A stretch of 34,235 nt of DNA from a virus, in the IMG/VR virus record IMGVR_UViG_3300042445_003160, positions 1 through 34,235 of that record; one strand, given 5' to 3'. Made by a program: the position numbers and the translations under genes. Position 1 is the first letter of the stretch. The number at the start of each line of letters is the position of its first letter. This document shows positions 20,894 to 29,764 of the stretch, one piece after another. The notes below the pieces were generated by a model. It did no database searches and had not been told where the DNA came from. It worked only from the letters and a program-made list of their open reading frames with translations.

Positions 20894-23205
20894 TGTCCGA
20901 CGATCTTTACAAGGAATTTGACGAGCTTGGTCTCCAGAAGCCCGGAACCAGCGGTTCACCACCACGGGAGCGGTTGACCAGCCCCACCAAGCTGCGCGAC
21001 TGCCACACGCGGCTTCGCGAGGACGACAGGATCAACGCGTTCAACCGCGGCCTTGCACAGGCGCTGCTCGATGGCGAGCCTCCCTACGACCAGAGCGATC
21101 TCAACGACGGCAACCAGCCGGACACGACCAACCTCAACTTCCAGGGCGCGGAGCAGAAGCTCGAACGGGCCAAGGCCCCCTACGACCGCCTCATCTACAC
21201 CGGAGAGGTCCTGGTCAGCGTCAATACCGACCACGGCCCGCAGGACGAGCGCGGGGAGTGGGAGACGGCGATGAACGAGGAGATCTCCGCCACCATCCGC
21301 GAAGAGGAGTCGTTTCCCTACGAGATGGACCGGCTCATCACCAAGCACGTCTGGGAAGGGCTAGGCATCGCCCACTGGGAAGACGACATCGACTGGAGGT
21401 TCCGTGCATCCGGTCTCGGACAATTTTTCTTTCCCCGCAGGGTGGCGATCCTTGAGTCCCGGCAAGAGTATGTCACTGCCGACCAGGAGTTCACCATCAG
21501 CGACCTCTACGCCAAGATCTCCGATCCGGAGTCCGCGGAGAAAAACGGTTGGAACCCCGCCGCGGTTCGCCGCGCCATTGAAAAAGCCACCGCGTCCGAA
21601 CCCCCCTACAACGACTGGGAGCGCCTCGTGGAAGAGGTCAAGAACAACGACCTGTTCGTCGGCACCCGGCTTCCCACCATCCGGGCGGTCCACGGCTTCG
21701 TGAAGGAGTTCGACGGCACGGTGTCGCATTACCTCACCACCGAGGACGGCTGCGGCCACATCGAGGAGGAGAAGTTCATGTTCAAGAGCCGCCAGGTCTA
21801 CCGGTCGATGACCCAGGCGCTCGTCATGTTCCCCTACGGCCGCGGCACCAACGGCACGGTCCACGGGAACCGCGGCCTCGGCTACAAGGTCCACCCTTTC
21901 GAGCAGCAGCGAAACCGTTCGATCGGCCGCCTGATCGACAAGGGGCTCCAGGCGTCCAGCCTCATGCTCCAAGCGACGGATGAGACGGACATGGCCAATG
22001 TCGGCCTCACCTATTACGGGGACTGCGCGATCCTGCCACCCGGGGTGTCGGCACCCAACATCGCGATGCCGGACCTCACGAGGAGCGTCATCCCCGCGCT
22101 CGACCTGATGGACCGCCTCGTCAACGAGCGCACCGCGAGCTACTCGCCCGAGAACGTCTTCGACGGCGACCAGCGGAAGACCAAGTTCGAGATCGCCGCG
22201 AACCTGGAGCAATCCACCGAACTGTCGGACAGCTCGATCAATTTCTTCTACGGCCCCGGCGACCGCCTGTTCCAACAGATCGTCCGCCGCATGACCCGCC
22301 GGGAGTATGTCCCGATCGAACCCGGGGGCGAGGCGATCGCAGACCTCCGCAAGCGCCTCGTGAAACGCGGCATCCCGCTCGAAGCGTTTTTCAAAATCGA
22401 TTGGAAGCGGGTGAAAATGGTGCGGGTCATCGGTGCCGGCAGCGCGGCGGCGAAGACCATCGGGCTTCAGCGGATGGGCGAATTGCGCCCCCGGATGGAC
22501 GACGTCGGGCAGGCAGCACTCGACCGTGAAGTGGCCATCGACTCGGTCGGCATCGCCGGCGCGGACAAGTTCTTCCCGAAGAACAGCGACTTCCGCACGA
22601 CGGCCGACACCCAGATCGCCATCCTCCAGAACTACGCGATCATCAACGGCCAACAGGTTCCGGTGCTTTCCAGCGACAAGCATATGGCCCACGCCCGCGA
22701 GCACCTCAAGCCCTTGCTGGACGCATACCAGGCCACCGCTGCCGGGGAGATGGAGGAGATGGAGTTCGCCCTCACCTTCGGCGACCTGTTCGCCCACGCC
22801 GTGGAGCACGTCTCGGCGGTCGAGGGGGACCCCTCGGCGATCGAAGAGGCTGCCGCGATGCGGCAGATGCTCCAACAGGTCGAGGAGTTCATCAACAACG
22901 GCTACAAGGCCGCCGAGGCCGCCGAGCAGGAGGCCGCGGAGAACCCGCAAGCCGCCCCCGGCGGTGCCCCGCAGGAGGGTCCCTCGGTCGAGCAGGCCGA
23001 GCGGTTTGCCAAAGCGCAGGCCGAGATCGAGATCATGAAGGCGAAAGCCGACGCAGGCATTTCGATCGAGGTCGAGAAGAACCAGGCCAGGATCGCGATG
23101 GATGATGCACGCACGGCCGCCGAGATCCGCCGGAAGAACATGGCGTTCACCGCGACGCCACCGAAGCCCGCGGCGAAGAAAGCTAAGCCCGCGAAGGGAA
23201 GCTGA
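20893..23205 (+). CDS. Portal protein
   Basis: 770 residues, similar in length to large portals such as those of P22-like or N4-like phages. Called from its position between terminase and scaffold/capsid and its composition: acidic N-terminus, a mixed core with many Tyr and Arg (VPIEPGGEAIADLRKRLVKR), and a long helical C-terminal region (about residues 675-745, EQAERFAKAQAEIEIMKAKA) with a basic PKPAAKKAKPAKGS end, as in C-terminal barrel regions of large portals. A dodecameric ring through which DNA passes is the family's known structure. The start ATG 20893 shares a base with the upstream TGA; a GTG one codon earlier is also open. Confidence 0.78.
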   Translation: MSDDLYKEFDELGLQKPGTSGSPPRERLTSPTKLRDCHTRLREDDRINAFNRGLAQALLDGEPPYDQSDLNDGNQPDTTNLNFQGAEQKLERAKAPYDRLIYTGEVLVSVNTDHGPQDERGEWETAMNEEISATIREEESFPYEMDRLITKHVWEGLGIAHWEDDIDWRFRASGLGQFFFPRRVAILESRQEYVTADQEFTISDLYAKISDPESAEKNGWNPAAVRRAIEKATASEPPYNDWERLVEEVKNNDLFVGTRLPTIRAVHGFVKEFDGTVSHYLTTEDGCGHIEEEKFMFKSRQVYRSMTQALVMFPYGRGTNGTVHGNRGLGYKVHPFEQQRNRSIGRLIDKGLQASSLMLQATDETDMANVGLTYYGDCAILPPGVSAPNIAMPDLTRSVIPALDLMDRLVNERTASYSPENVFDGDQRKTKFEIAANLEQSTELSDSSINFFYGPGDRLFQQIVRRMTRREYVPIEPGGEAIADLRKRLVKRGIPLEAFFKIDWKRVKMVRVIGAGSAAAKTIGLQRMGELRPRMDDVGQAALDREVAIDSVGIAGADKFFPKNSDFRTTADTQIAILQNYAIINGQQVPVLSSDKHMAHAREHLKPLLDAYQATAAGEMEEMEFALTFGDLFAHAVEHVSAVEGDPSAIEEAAAMRQMLQQVEEFINNGYKAAEAAEQEAAENPQAAPGGAPQEGPSVEQAERFAKAQAEIEIMKAKADAGISIEVEKNQARIAMDDARTAAEIRRKNMAFTATPPKPAAKKAKPAKGS

Positions 23206-23225
23206 TTTAGCTGAATTTTTAGCCA

Positions 23226-23525
23226 ATGAACACCGAAGACACCCCCGCCACCAAGTTCGCCAAGGACGTCTCCCGCCGCAACCACCTTGCGGCAATCCTG
23301 CTGGATCCCGTGCTCCGGGAAGCACTCGACATCGCGGAAGACCAGATGGGGCCGCAGACCGGCACCCAGGCCGATGCGGTCCCGGCGATCGCCGCCGCCA
23401 AGTTTCACCAAATGGCGGGCGCAAACGAGCTGGTCAAAAAGCTTCACGCCTTGACCCGCGAACCGGCGAAGCAGGCCGTGCCCAAGATCAGAGCACTCGC
23501 CCGCACTCTCGACGACCTCCCGTAA
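23226..23525 (+). CDS. Small hypothetical protein between portal and scaffold
   Basis: 99 residues, helical and Ala-rich (NHLAAILLDPVLREALDIAE, AKFHQMAGANELVKKLHALT). No recognised family. Its place between portal and scaffold suggests a head-assembly accessory. The leader is AGCTGAATTTTTAGCCA, without a ribosome site. Confidence 0.6.
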   Translation: MNTEDTPATKFAKDVSRRNHLAAILLDPVLREALDIAEDQMGPQTGTQADAVPAIAAAKFHQMAGANELVKKLHALTREPAKQAVPKIRALARTLDDLP

Positions 23526-23537
23526 GACGATCACATT

Positions 23538-24710
23538 ATGGACACAGACACAGCACCCGCCGCAGCCGCGGCCGATACGCTCGACCCGATCGAAGCCGCG
23601 ATGAGCGGACTCGACACGCAGGAATCCGCATCGGAGTCGCCAACGAGCGACCTCCTGATGGACTTCGCCAACGAACTGACGGCCGGCGACACCCCGGATC
23701 CTGCTGAAAGCGGGAAACCGGCAGACGACAACGCCCCCGCGGAGGAGGTCATTCCGGATAAGCCCAAGAACAAGGACGACTGGAACACGCTCCGGGGTTC
23801 GCGGGACAAATACAAGACGGCCGCCGAGGAGAAGGAGAAAGTGCTTGCCGAGCGCGAGACCCGTCTCAAGGCGCTCGAAGCGGAGTTGAACGAAACCAAG
23901 ACCAAGGCCGCCCGTCTCGGTGAGCTGGAGGAAAAGGCCAAGCTCGCCGACGAGTATGAGAAGGAGCTTGCGGTCACCCGGGTCGAAGCCACCCAGGAAT
24001 ACAAGCGGACCATCTCGGAGCCGCTCAAGGCGATCGGAAACCTGGTCGAACGGCTCGCCGAAGAAAACGGTGCCGACATGGAAGAGGTGTTCCGCATGAT
24101 CAACGAGCCGGACCCGGCGAAGCAGCGGGCACAGTTCAAGGATGTCGCGGCCGGCTGGGATGACGACGACCGTGCGGAGCTGCGGGACAAGACCCGCGAA
24201 GCCCGCACGCTTCTCGACCGGCAGGCGGAGATCCGTGAGAACGCCTACGCCGCCCAGAAGGAAACCGAGAGGTTGTCCGCCGAAAGAGCGGGCCAGCAGA
24301 AGGAAACTTCCCGAAAGGAGTTCACCGCCGCCTCGGACATCGCCATCAAGTCGCTTCGTGAGAAGGTGCCTTTCATCCCTCTTGCCGACGGCGAGACCGA
24401 AAACGACAGGTTCAACGCGCTCAAGGAAAAGCTCGCCACGGTGGACTTCGACTCTCAAACGCCTCGCGGAAAAGCTTTCGCCGCCGCCACCGCGCTGATG
24501 TATCCGAAGATGCTCCAGATGATGCAGAAGCAGGCGGAGAAGATCGCGTCCTACGAGGCCAACATCACGAAGCGGCAGTCCGGCACGCCGAGCGTCGCAC
24601 CGAACACCGGGGCTTCGGGGGCGGATGACGGAGATTTCCTCAAGAACTTCGGGATCTCGGAACCTGCCGAGTTTTTCAGGTCGTCCGGATCGATCGACGT
24701 CCGGGGATAG
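23538..24710 (+). CDS. Putative scaffolding protein
   Basis: 390 residues, strongly acidic N-terminal 80, then a long charged coiled coil (about residues 95-165, KYKTAAEEKEKVLAERETRL, ELEEKAKLADEYEKELAVTR), a second helical region rich in Glu and Lys, and a disordered Gly/Ser-rich end. An acidic, helical protein immediately before the capsid gene is the standard profile of a phage scaffold that templates the prohead and is then removed. No protease motif is visible, so maturation may be by exit of scaffold and not cleavage. Confidence comes from position and composition. Confidence 0.72.
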   Translation: MDTDTAPAAAAADTLDPIEAAMSGLDTQESASESPTSDLLMDFANELTAGDTPDPAESGKPADDNAPAEEVIPDKPKNKDDWNTLRGSRDKYKTAAEEKEKVLAERETRLKALEAELNETKTKAARLGELEEKAKLADEYEKELAVTRVEATQEYKRTISEPLKAIGNLVERLAEENGADMEEVFRMINEPDPAKQRAQFKDVAAGWDDDDRAELRDKTREARTLLDRQAEIRENAYAAQKETERLSAERAGQQKETSRKEFTAASDIAIKSLREKVPFIPLADGETENDRFNALKEKLATVDFDSQTPRGKAFAAATALMYPKMLQMMQKQAEKIASYEANITKRQSGTPSVAPNTGASGADDGDFLKNFGISEPAEFFRSSGSIDVRG

Positions 24711-25000
24711 ATTTCGGCAATCCGGGGGGTGCGCCGCAACGACGGGGCCGGGAGCGCAAGCTTCCGGCCCTGTTAGTTCCTGCTTGACAGGTGCTAAGGA
24801 TTTCATCAATCTTCGCCGCGAAGCTCCGGCCTTCCCAATGCCGGAAACCATTTTTGAGCTGAAACCCGGCGACCTTCGCCGGCCTCACCTGGGCTCGGGA
24901 GAGGAACTGTAGATCCGCCAGGACATGTGTCCCGGCTGGAACCATTCCACATCAACTCCCTTAGACACCCTGGCCCCGGATTAGTGGGCCGACACACACC
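24711..25000. other. 290-base leader region before the capsid gene
   Basis: Contains a strong GNRA-tetraloop hairpin (24745-24770), a TTGACA at 24784 without a convincing -10, a second GC-rich palindromic patch (GGCGACCTTCGCCGG near 24870) and a 24-codon frame (24838-24912) of doubtful value. The capsid leader ends GACACACACC-ATG. It is long for a late phage gap and may hold a promoter or an mRNA-stabilising leader for the most abundant protein. Confidence 0.4.
24745..24770 (+). other. GCAA-tetraloop hairpin after the scaffold gene
   Basis: GGGCCGGGAGC (24745-24755) pairs with GCTTCCGGCCC (24760-24770), 11 bp with one G-U, closed by GCAA. It lies 35 bases after the scaffold stop. No T-run follows, so it is a weak terminator at best; it could protect an RNA end or be a processing site. 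Confidence 0.6.
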
Positions 25001-26239
25001 ATGGCACTCGCCCTAAACGACAAGCTGGCCCGCAACGAGAACAATCTTGCGGGGAAGATCCATTCCACCACCATCAACCGCTCCGTTTGGAACAAGCTCG
25101 TTCCGAAGGAAGAGTGGACGGACGGAATTTCCGACGAACAAGACGTGCTGACCGTGGAGCGCAATCTCCCGGCCAACATCGACAGCTGGACGTCCATCAA
25201 GGACCCCAACAATGGCACCACCAACAACTGTGCCCAGGAAGCCGACATCGTGCCGCGTGGTCACACCACCCGCCGGTATTCGCTCGTCCAGAAGGCCGTT
25301 GAGTCCGATCGCATCTGCGTGAACGACACCCGCAACGCCTACAAGGTCAACGAGCAGATCTCCGCCGCGTTCAAAAACCTGCGCAATACCGTCGCCTACA
25401 CCTGGAAGCGCCGTGCGCAGCTCGAATACACCCGCGTCTCCGAGAACAAGGTGGTCGCTGCCAGCGGCCTCCCCTACGACTCGACGGACTTCCCGGGCAT
25501 CGCGGCCACCTCGACACTGACCCAGAAGATCCTCGACATCTACTACGACTACCTGATCACGAACTCCGCCGAAGAAGACGGCGGCTCCCTCGGGATGTTC
25601 GACGGGTCGCCGCAGTTCATCGTCGTCACCGACCGCAAGACGGCCGATGACATCCGCAACGAGGACAACGCCCGCAACGCGCAGTTGTGGAACTCGGACC
25701 GCGTTCCGGACCTGCTCAAGGCGATGGGTGTCGGCAAGCCGTTCCGCGGCTTCTTCTACACCATCGACAACCTGCCACGGCGCTACACCTTCGCCAGCGG
25801 CGTCTACACCGAAGTGCTGCCGTATTCCACGGTCGCGGCTTCGACCGGCACCAAGTCGAAACTCAGCCCGGAATACATGGCCGCTCCTTTCCAGGACTCG
25901 ACCATCTTCCTGCCGAGCGTGATGTGCTTCAAGCACCCGCGTCCGATCAGCTCGGTCGGCTCCGGCACGAGCTTCGTCCCGCAGACCTACGTCGGCGACT
26001 TCAAGTGGAAGAACGTTGAGAACGTGGACTCCACCTCGCCCTACTACAACCCCGACGGCGAGTGGGGCTTCTACCGCGCCAAGATGATGAGCGCGACGCG
26101 CCCCGGCGCTCCGCAGTTTGGCATCGTGATCCGCCACCTCCGTTGCCCAGGCGACATCGGTGCGCAGGCTTGCCCGGCCGAGTTCAACGACGGCGTCGGT
26201 CCTAGCGACCTCGGCGCAGGAGACTCGTTCTTCGTCTAA
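25001..26239 (+). CDS. Major capsid protein (probable)
   Basis: 412 residues, rich in Asn, Asp, Thr and Tyr, with no membrane segment. It begins MALALNDKLARNENN and has an arginine-rich middle. Position after scaffold, size near 400 residues, its own long leader and a strong terminator directly behind it are all typical of a phage coat gene. No specific HK97-fold signature can be confirmed by eye. It assembles around the portal and scaffold encoded just upstream. Confidence 0.75.
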   Translation: MALALNDKLARNENNLAGKIHSTTINRSVWNKLVPKEEWTDGISDEQDVLTVERNLPANIDSWTSIKDPNNGTTNNCAQEADIVPRGHTTRRYSLVQKAVESDRICVNDTRNAYKVNEQISAAFKNLRNTVAYTWKRRAQLEYTRVSENKVVAASGLPYDSTDFPGIAATSTLTQKILDIYYDYLITNSAEEDGGSLGMFDGSPQFIVVTDRKTADDIRNEDNARNAQLWNSDRVPDLLKAMGVGKPFRGFFYTIDNLPRRYTFASGVYTEVLPYSTVAASTGTKSKLSPEYMAAPFQDSTIFLPSVMCFKHPRPISSVGSGTSFVPQTYVGDFKWKNVENVDSTSPYYNPDGEWGFYRAKMMSATRPGAPQFGIVIRHLRCPGDIGAQACPAEFNDGVGPSDLGAGDSFFV

Positions 26240-26249
26240 GCCACACCCT

Positions 26250-26295
26250 GGCCGGGCGACCCCTTACCGGGTCGCCCGGCCTACCTTTTCTTTTC
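26250..26295 (+). terminator. Rho-independent terminator after the capsid gene
   Basis: GGCCGGGCGACCC (26250-26262) pairs perfectly with GGGTCGCCCGGCC (26269-26281), a 13-bp stem with a 6-base loop, followed by TACCTTTTCTTTTC. It would partly end the capsid message and lower expression of the genes after it. The last T-run base abuts the ATG at 26296. Confidence 0.9.
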
Positions 26296-26553
26296 ATGAA
26301 AATCACCCTTCCCCAAGGATTCAAGATGCCCGAAGGCTCCCGTCCGGGAGAACCTTTCGAGGTCGTCGCCACCATCGCCCCGTCCGAGGACGGGAGCTTC
26401 TCCCTTGCAGCCCTCGACGGCATGTCCCTCCCCGAAGAAGGGGAGATGGAAGAGCCCGGAGAAATGGAGGAGATGGGAGAGGAAGAAGAATACGGGGAAG
26501 GTGCGCCGGTTAACGAGCGAAACGACGCATCGAAAATTGTTCTCCCATTCTGA
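26296..26553 (+). CDS. Small acidic protein following the capsid gene
   Basis: 85 residues. The N-terminal half is strand-like (MKITLPQGFKMPEGSRPGEPFEVV), with a stretch of Glu-rich repeats (EEGEMEEPGEMEEMGEEEEYGEG) and a C-terminal KIVLPF. Small acidic proteins of this look often follow the coat gene in phages, but the role here is unknown. There is no ribosome site between terminator and ATG. Confidence 0.64.
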   Translation: MKITLPQGFKMPEGSRPGEPFEVVATIAPSEDGSFSLAALDGMSLPEEGEMEEPGEMEEMGEEEEYGEGAPVNERNDASKIVLPF

Positions 26554-26555
26554 CC

Positions 26556-27137
26556 ATGGTCCTCAACTTCCTCAGGTTTCGCCAACGCCCGCCGGGGAAA
26601 ACTCCTCCCCCGAACAACCGCGTGGACGTCTTCCACGACGCCGAAACAGGCAAGCTTGTCGCCCGGGATTCCCAGGGCAACCCGGTGCTGTTCGACTCGG
26701 CCGCCGGCGGAGCGACATGGGGCGTGATCACCGGCACGCTGGCGTCGCAGGCCGACTTGCAGGGGGCGCTGAATGCGAAAGCGGCGAGTTCGCATACGCA
26801 TGTTAGCGCCGACATCACGGACGCGCTTTCCGACGCATCCGAAGCAGGGTCCAATGGGAAAATTTTGAAAGTGTCCCAATTCGCCTTATCGGCATCAACT
26901 GTGACGGTTGGTGCTTATGTCGCGAAATCAACAGGAGTAACGACTACCTGGGCACACAACAGAATTGAATCCACTGGAGCAGGGGCGATCTACGCGGAGT
27001 TGCCTTTTGGTGCCGCAGCGGGGATGCTTCCTGTTCTTCGTATGTACGCCGACTCCACCGCCGCCAACGCCGCCGTTTCCGTCGGCGACGCGTGGTGGGA
27101 CACCACTCTGAACAAGGCACGAGTTCGCCTCACCTAA
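26556..27137 (+). CDS. Tail-fibre-like protein, short
   Basis: 193 residues. Residues about 1-50 (NFLRFRQRPPGKTPPPNNRV, then VFHDAETGKLVARDSQGNPV) share a pattern with the start of the next protein, suggesting a common anchoring module. A segment ATWGVITGTLASQADLQGAL, then NAKAASSHTHVSADITDAL, matches the linker typical of phage fibres and receptor-binding proteins. The C-terminal part ends WWDTTLNKARVRLT, a strand pair seen at the ends of fibre domains. Probably a virion appendage protein. Confidence 0.7.
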   Translation: MVLNFLRFRQRPPGKTPPPNNRVDVFHDAETGKLVARDSQGNPVLFDSAAGGATWGVITGTLASQADLQGALNAKAASSHTHVSADITDALSDASEAGSNGKILKVSQFALSASTVTVGAYVAKSTGVTTTWAHNRIESTGAGAIYAELPFGAAAGMLPVLRMYADSTAANAAVSVGDAWWDTTLNKARVRLT

Positions 27138-27144
27138 CACATCC

Positions 27145-28941
27145 ATGAATCCACCATCCGACTACTTTCGGTTCCGCACCAGGCCCCGCGCTGACGTTCC
27201 ACCCCAAGGAGCGGTGGATCTTGCCTACGACACGGTCACCGGGTCTTTCGTGAAGAGAGACGCTGCCGGGAATACCGAAACGATTGGGGGAAGTGGCGTC
27301 TCCGGCGACGGCACGGGCATCACGGACGCGGGAGCGTTTCGGGCCGAGCTTGAAGCGCAGTCCACATCCATTGGTTTCCTGAACCGCTTCGGACGGCTAG
27401 CCAACACCACCGCGATCACGAATGACTCGACCCCGGAAGTCGGTGAGAACGTCTATATCGTCAACGAGTCAACGCGGACAGGAGGTACCACAACCGGGGG
27501 GTCAGCCAATATCTCTTTCACATCAAACGGGACTGCTCCGATTGTCGGGTCCGTCGTAAGCGGAACGGGGATTCCAGGCGGCACCACCGTATTATTGTCC
27601 ACAACCACAACGGCGGTTTTAAGTGCCAACGTCACACCACCGTCTAGCGCCGGGTTGACGTTTACTTTCCGGCACCCGAACCCGACCGTGCAAAGCGAAG
27701 CATTGGAAGCAGCCGCTGGAACGCTGATCTACTACGGCGCGAACGTCGCCACCCCGAACCAGCGTATTTCTCTCACGGTGTGGGCCGAGCTTCGCCTGAA
27801 CGCCAGTTGGAACGGCAGTGGCACGACAGCCCCCGACATCACCTTCGGGATCAACGCGACCGCATGGAACTCCACGCTCGGTCTCGCAGGATTCCTCAAC
27901 AGCCCTCAGTGCTTTCACGGACAGGTCCGCTCAACCGGAGCGGTCAATGCCAGCCCCTTCAACGAAGCGCCAAGCATCGACGGCGACGATGGGACGGATG
28001 CTTTTGCCGCGCAGCTCATCGGCAAAAAGTTCCCGATCCGCATCGAGATTGACGGAGCTGCCGACCTCTGCCGCATGACGGTTGCTGGACGGACCCGCAC
28101 CTACCGCGACTCCCGCTACTCCCGCATGGTCGGCACCGAGACTTCCGGCTTCTTCGTCGAGTGGGGAGCCCCAGACGCTGCAACCCAGTATTACTGGTGC
28201 GTCCACACCATCGCGGTCAATGCTCCGTCACTTGAGGAAAGCCCGACGTTTGAAGGTGGGCCTTACGGGGTGCTGTTGCACGAGCTTCAGGCCCGTGGAG
28301 CTTATCCCAACATTCCAGGACGCCCGCGAATCATGAACGGCGTGACCGCTTTCAACGCGAGTCAAGCCCCGCAATCAACGGACCCACTCGGCATCGTCGG
28401 CAACCCGCATATCGGCTACGCGCCATATTTCTGTCCCGCGCCTTTTGCGGTGGCTTTTGTGATGGGCATCTCGGACAGAGCAACGGGCAAGCTGGAATCC
28501 GCTGCTCCTTCCGCCAATTTGGCACTTCACACCATTCCAAGTCTGCCGACGCTGGCAAGCTACACCGGACAACAACTCGGAAACGGATCGTGGGCGGTGA
28601 CGACTTATTTTATCAGGTTCGGAGCCAACACCAACACGAAACGCCTTCGGATCATCCGTGACGCTGTCGGAGCGACCCGTTTCGACTCAGGAGATTTTTT
28701 GAGCGCGGCAGGCAACAATGTCCAAGCGGTTCTCAAGTTCTACCAGTTCAAACATTCTGCCAGTTGGAAGTATGTCACCGTTCTTGAGTGGTCTATTCCA
28801 GGTTCAAATACGCCCTACCGAATCCAGACTTACTCCGAAGATGCCACTGCTGCGGTACCCGACCGACTTTATGTCACTGGCACCGCATTAGGGGACGTAA
28901 CGATTGACCACCATTGGACGGAAGTAAGTCCAAAGCCATGA
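27145..28941 (+). CDS. Putative tail fibre / receptor-binding protein
   Basis: 598 residues. The N-terminal 50 residues (YFRFRTRPRADVPPQGAVDL, VTGSFVKRDAAGN) repeat the module of the preceding protein. The rest is Thr/Gly/Asn-rich and strand-rich with no Cys cluster, typical of a trimeric fibre. The region around 120-250 has many short beta segments. No enzyme motif is evident. The following 22-codon gene overlaps its stop by four bases. Confidence 0.65.
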   Translation: MNPPSDYFRFRTRPRADVPPQGAVDLAYDTVTGSFVKRDAAGNTETIGGSGVSGDGTGITDAGAFRAELEAQSTSIGFLNRFGRLANTTAITNDSTPEVGENVYIVNESTRTGGTTTGGSANISFTSNGTAPIVGSVVSGTGIPGGTTVLLSTTTTAVLSANVTPPSSAGLTFTFRHPNPTVQSEALEAAAGTLIYYGANVATPNQRISLTVWAELRLNASWNGSGTTAPDITFGINATAWNSTLGLAGFLNSPQCFHGQVRSTGAVNASPFNEAPSIDGDDGTDAFAAQLIGKKFPIRIEIDGAADLCRMTVAGRTRTYRDSRYSRMVGTETSGFFVEWGAPDAATQYYWCVHTIAVNAPSLEESPTFEGGPYGVLLHELQARGAYPNIPGRPRIMNGVTAFNASQAPQSTDPLGIVGNPHIGYAPYFCPAPFAVAFVMGISDRATGKLESAAPSANLALHTIPSLPTLASYTGQQLGNGSWAVTTYFIRFGANTNTKRLRIIRDAVGATRFDSGDFLSAAGNNVQAVLKFYQFKHSASWKYVTVLEWSIPGSNTPYRIQTYSEDATAAVPDRLYVTGTALGDVTIDHHWTEVSPKP

Positions 28942-29006
28942 TCATGAAACCCCTTCTCACCTACGCCTTCCTCGCCGTCTACGTCCTTTGGACGATAGTT
29001 TTCTGA
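28938..29006 (+). CDS. 22-residue membrane peptide
   Basis: MIMKPLLTYAFLAVYVLWTIVF: one hydrophobic helix, ATG overlapping the fibre gene stop. A second ATG two codons later is also possible. It is too short for confident identification, but its place just before holin-like genes suggests a lysis-cassette membrane peptide. Confidence 0.42.
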   Translation: MIMKPLLTYAFLAVYVLWTIVF

Positions 29007-29017
29007 CCCACCCTGCC

Positions 29018-29236
29018 ATGAAAGACAACGCCGTCATCCTCGCCATCCTGCTGGTCATCAGCGCGTCCATCGGACCCGCGTGGAACCTGACCGTCGCCGA
29101 ACTTGCCGACGCCACCGATGCCAGTGCCACCACGATGCTCCAGCCCGACCTGCTCGTCGCGGCATGGGGCGGTGCCATTGCCGACATCGCCATCGGCATC
29201 CTTCTCTACTTCACCCGCAATCAACCGAAACAGTGA
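29018..29236 (+). CDS. Holin-like small membrane protein
   Basis: 72 residues with two hydrophobic segments, NAVILAILLVISASIGPAW and LLVAAWGGAIADIAIGILLYF, joined by an acidic loop with a short charged tail (TRNQPKQ). Two-helix size and its place next to a one-helix coiled-coil protein and a lipoprotein resemble class II holin cassettes. No sequence-family match can be made by eye. Its stop overlaps the next GTG start. Confidence 0.52.
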   Translation: MKDNAVILAILLVISASIGPAWNLTVAELADATDASATTMLQPDLLVAAWGGAIADIAIGILLYFTRNQPKQ

Positions 29237-29538
29237 GCAAAGACGACCTCTACGACGCCGCCCAGCGTGACAGCCCCAACTATGTGGATCTCCCGAAATC
29301 ATGGCCTGGCATCCTCGCATGGATCACGATCAAGCTCGGCCCCTGGGCCGTCATTGCCGTGGTCTGCGGATGGGCCACCTCGGTCGTCTACACCCACCAG
29401 CGTGAAGACCAGCAGCTCCTCCTGACCGCTTACCAGGCCAACATCAAGGCTATGGACTCTTTCACCTCCCAGCTCAGGAGTATGCAGGACACCATCGACG
29501 AGGCCCATCGAAGAGCTTTCATTGACCCGCAGAAGTAA
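29233..29538 (+). CDS. Single-helix, coiled-coil membrane protein (spanin- or holin-like)
   Basis: 101 residues, GTG start overlapping the upstream stop (GTGA). An N-terminal cytoplasmic part of about 30 residues, a transmembrane helix (about 33-54, ITIKLGPWAVIAVVCGWATS) and then a coiled-coil-like C-terminal half (REDQQLLLTAYQANIKAMDS, LRSMQDTIDEAHRRA). One helix plus an outer coiled coil is the form of an inner-membrane spanin, and the next gene is a lipoprotein, as expected for its partner. The assignment is inferred from layout. Confidence 0.5.
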   Translation: MSKDDLYDAAQRDSPNYVDLPKSWPGILAWITIKLGPWAVIAVVCGWATSVVYTHQREDQQLLLTAYQANIKAMDSFTSQLRSMQDTIDEAHRRAFIDPQK

Positions 29539-29560
29539 TCTCCAAACGCACACCAATCCC

Positions 29561-29713
29561 ATGAAAAACAGTTCCATTTGGATTCTCCTCGCCGCCGCAC
29601 TCGTGTTCGCGCTCACAAGCTGCTCGATGTCCATCTCCCCGGACGGAGCGAAGTCGTTCAACATCGATGCGGCGCAGGCCACCAAGGCGATCGAGCTGCT
29701 CAATCAGAAGTAG
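29561..29713 (+). CDS. Small lipoprotein (possible outer spanin)
   Basis: 50 residues with a lipoprotein signal, MKNSSIWILLAAALVFALTSC, whose lipobox is LTSC with Cys21. The mature part (SMSISPDGAKSFNIDAAQAT, then KAIELLNQK) is only about 30 residues. Together with the preceding coiled-coil membrane protein it could form a two-component spanin. The presence of a lipobox implies an outer membrane in the host. The start ATG 29561 follows CACACCAATCCC. Confidence 0.62.
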   Translation: MKNSSIWILLAAALVFALTSCSMSISPDGAKSFNIDAAQATKAIELLNQK

Positions 29714-29764
29714 CCAGCGCCGGCGTTTTCGGATACGATCGCTCCCGAACCAAGTGGTACCGAC

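Noticed and set aside
24784-24812. TTGACA with CAATCT as a capsid promoter
   Set aside because: The -10 matches only two of six consensus bases; mentioned as a possibility in the intergenic entry only.
21361-24851. 687- and 649-codon minus-strand frames opposite portal and scaffold
   Set aside because: Long antisense frames are expected in GC-rich DNA; the plus-strand proteins fit phage gene order.
24838-24912. 24-codon frame MPETIFELKPGDLRRPHLGS...
   Set aside because: No start signal or overlap supports it; kept only as a note within the capsid leader.
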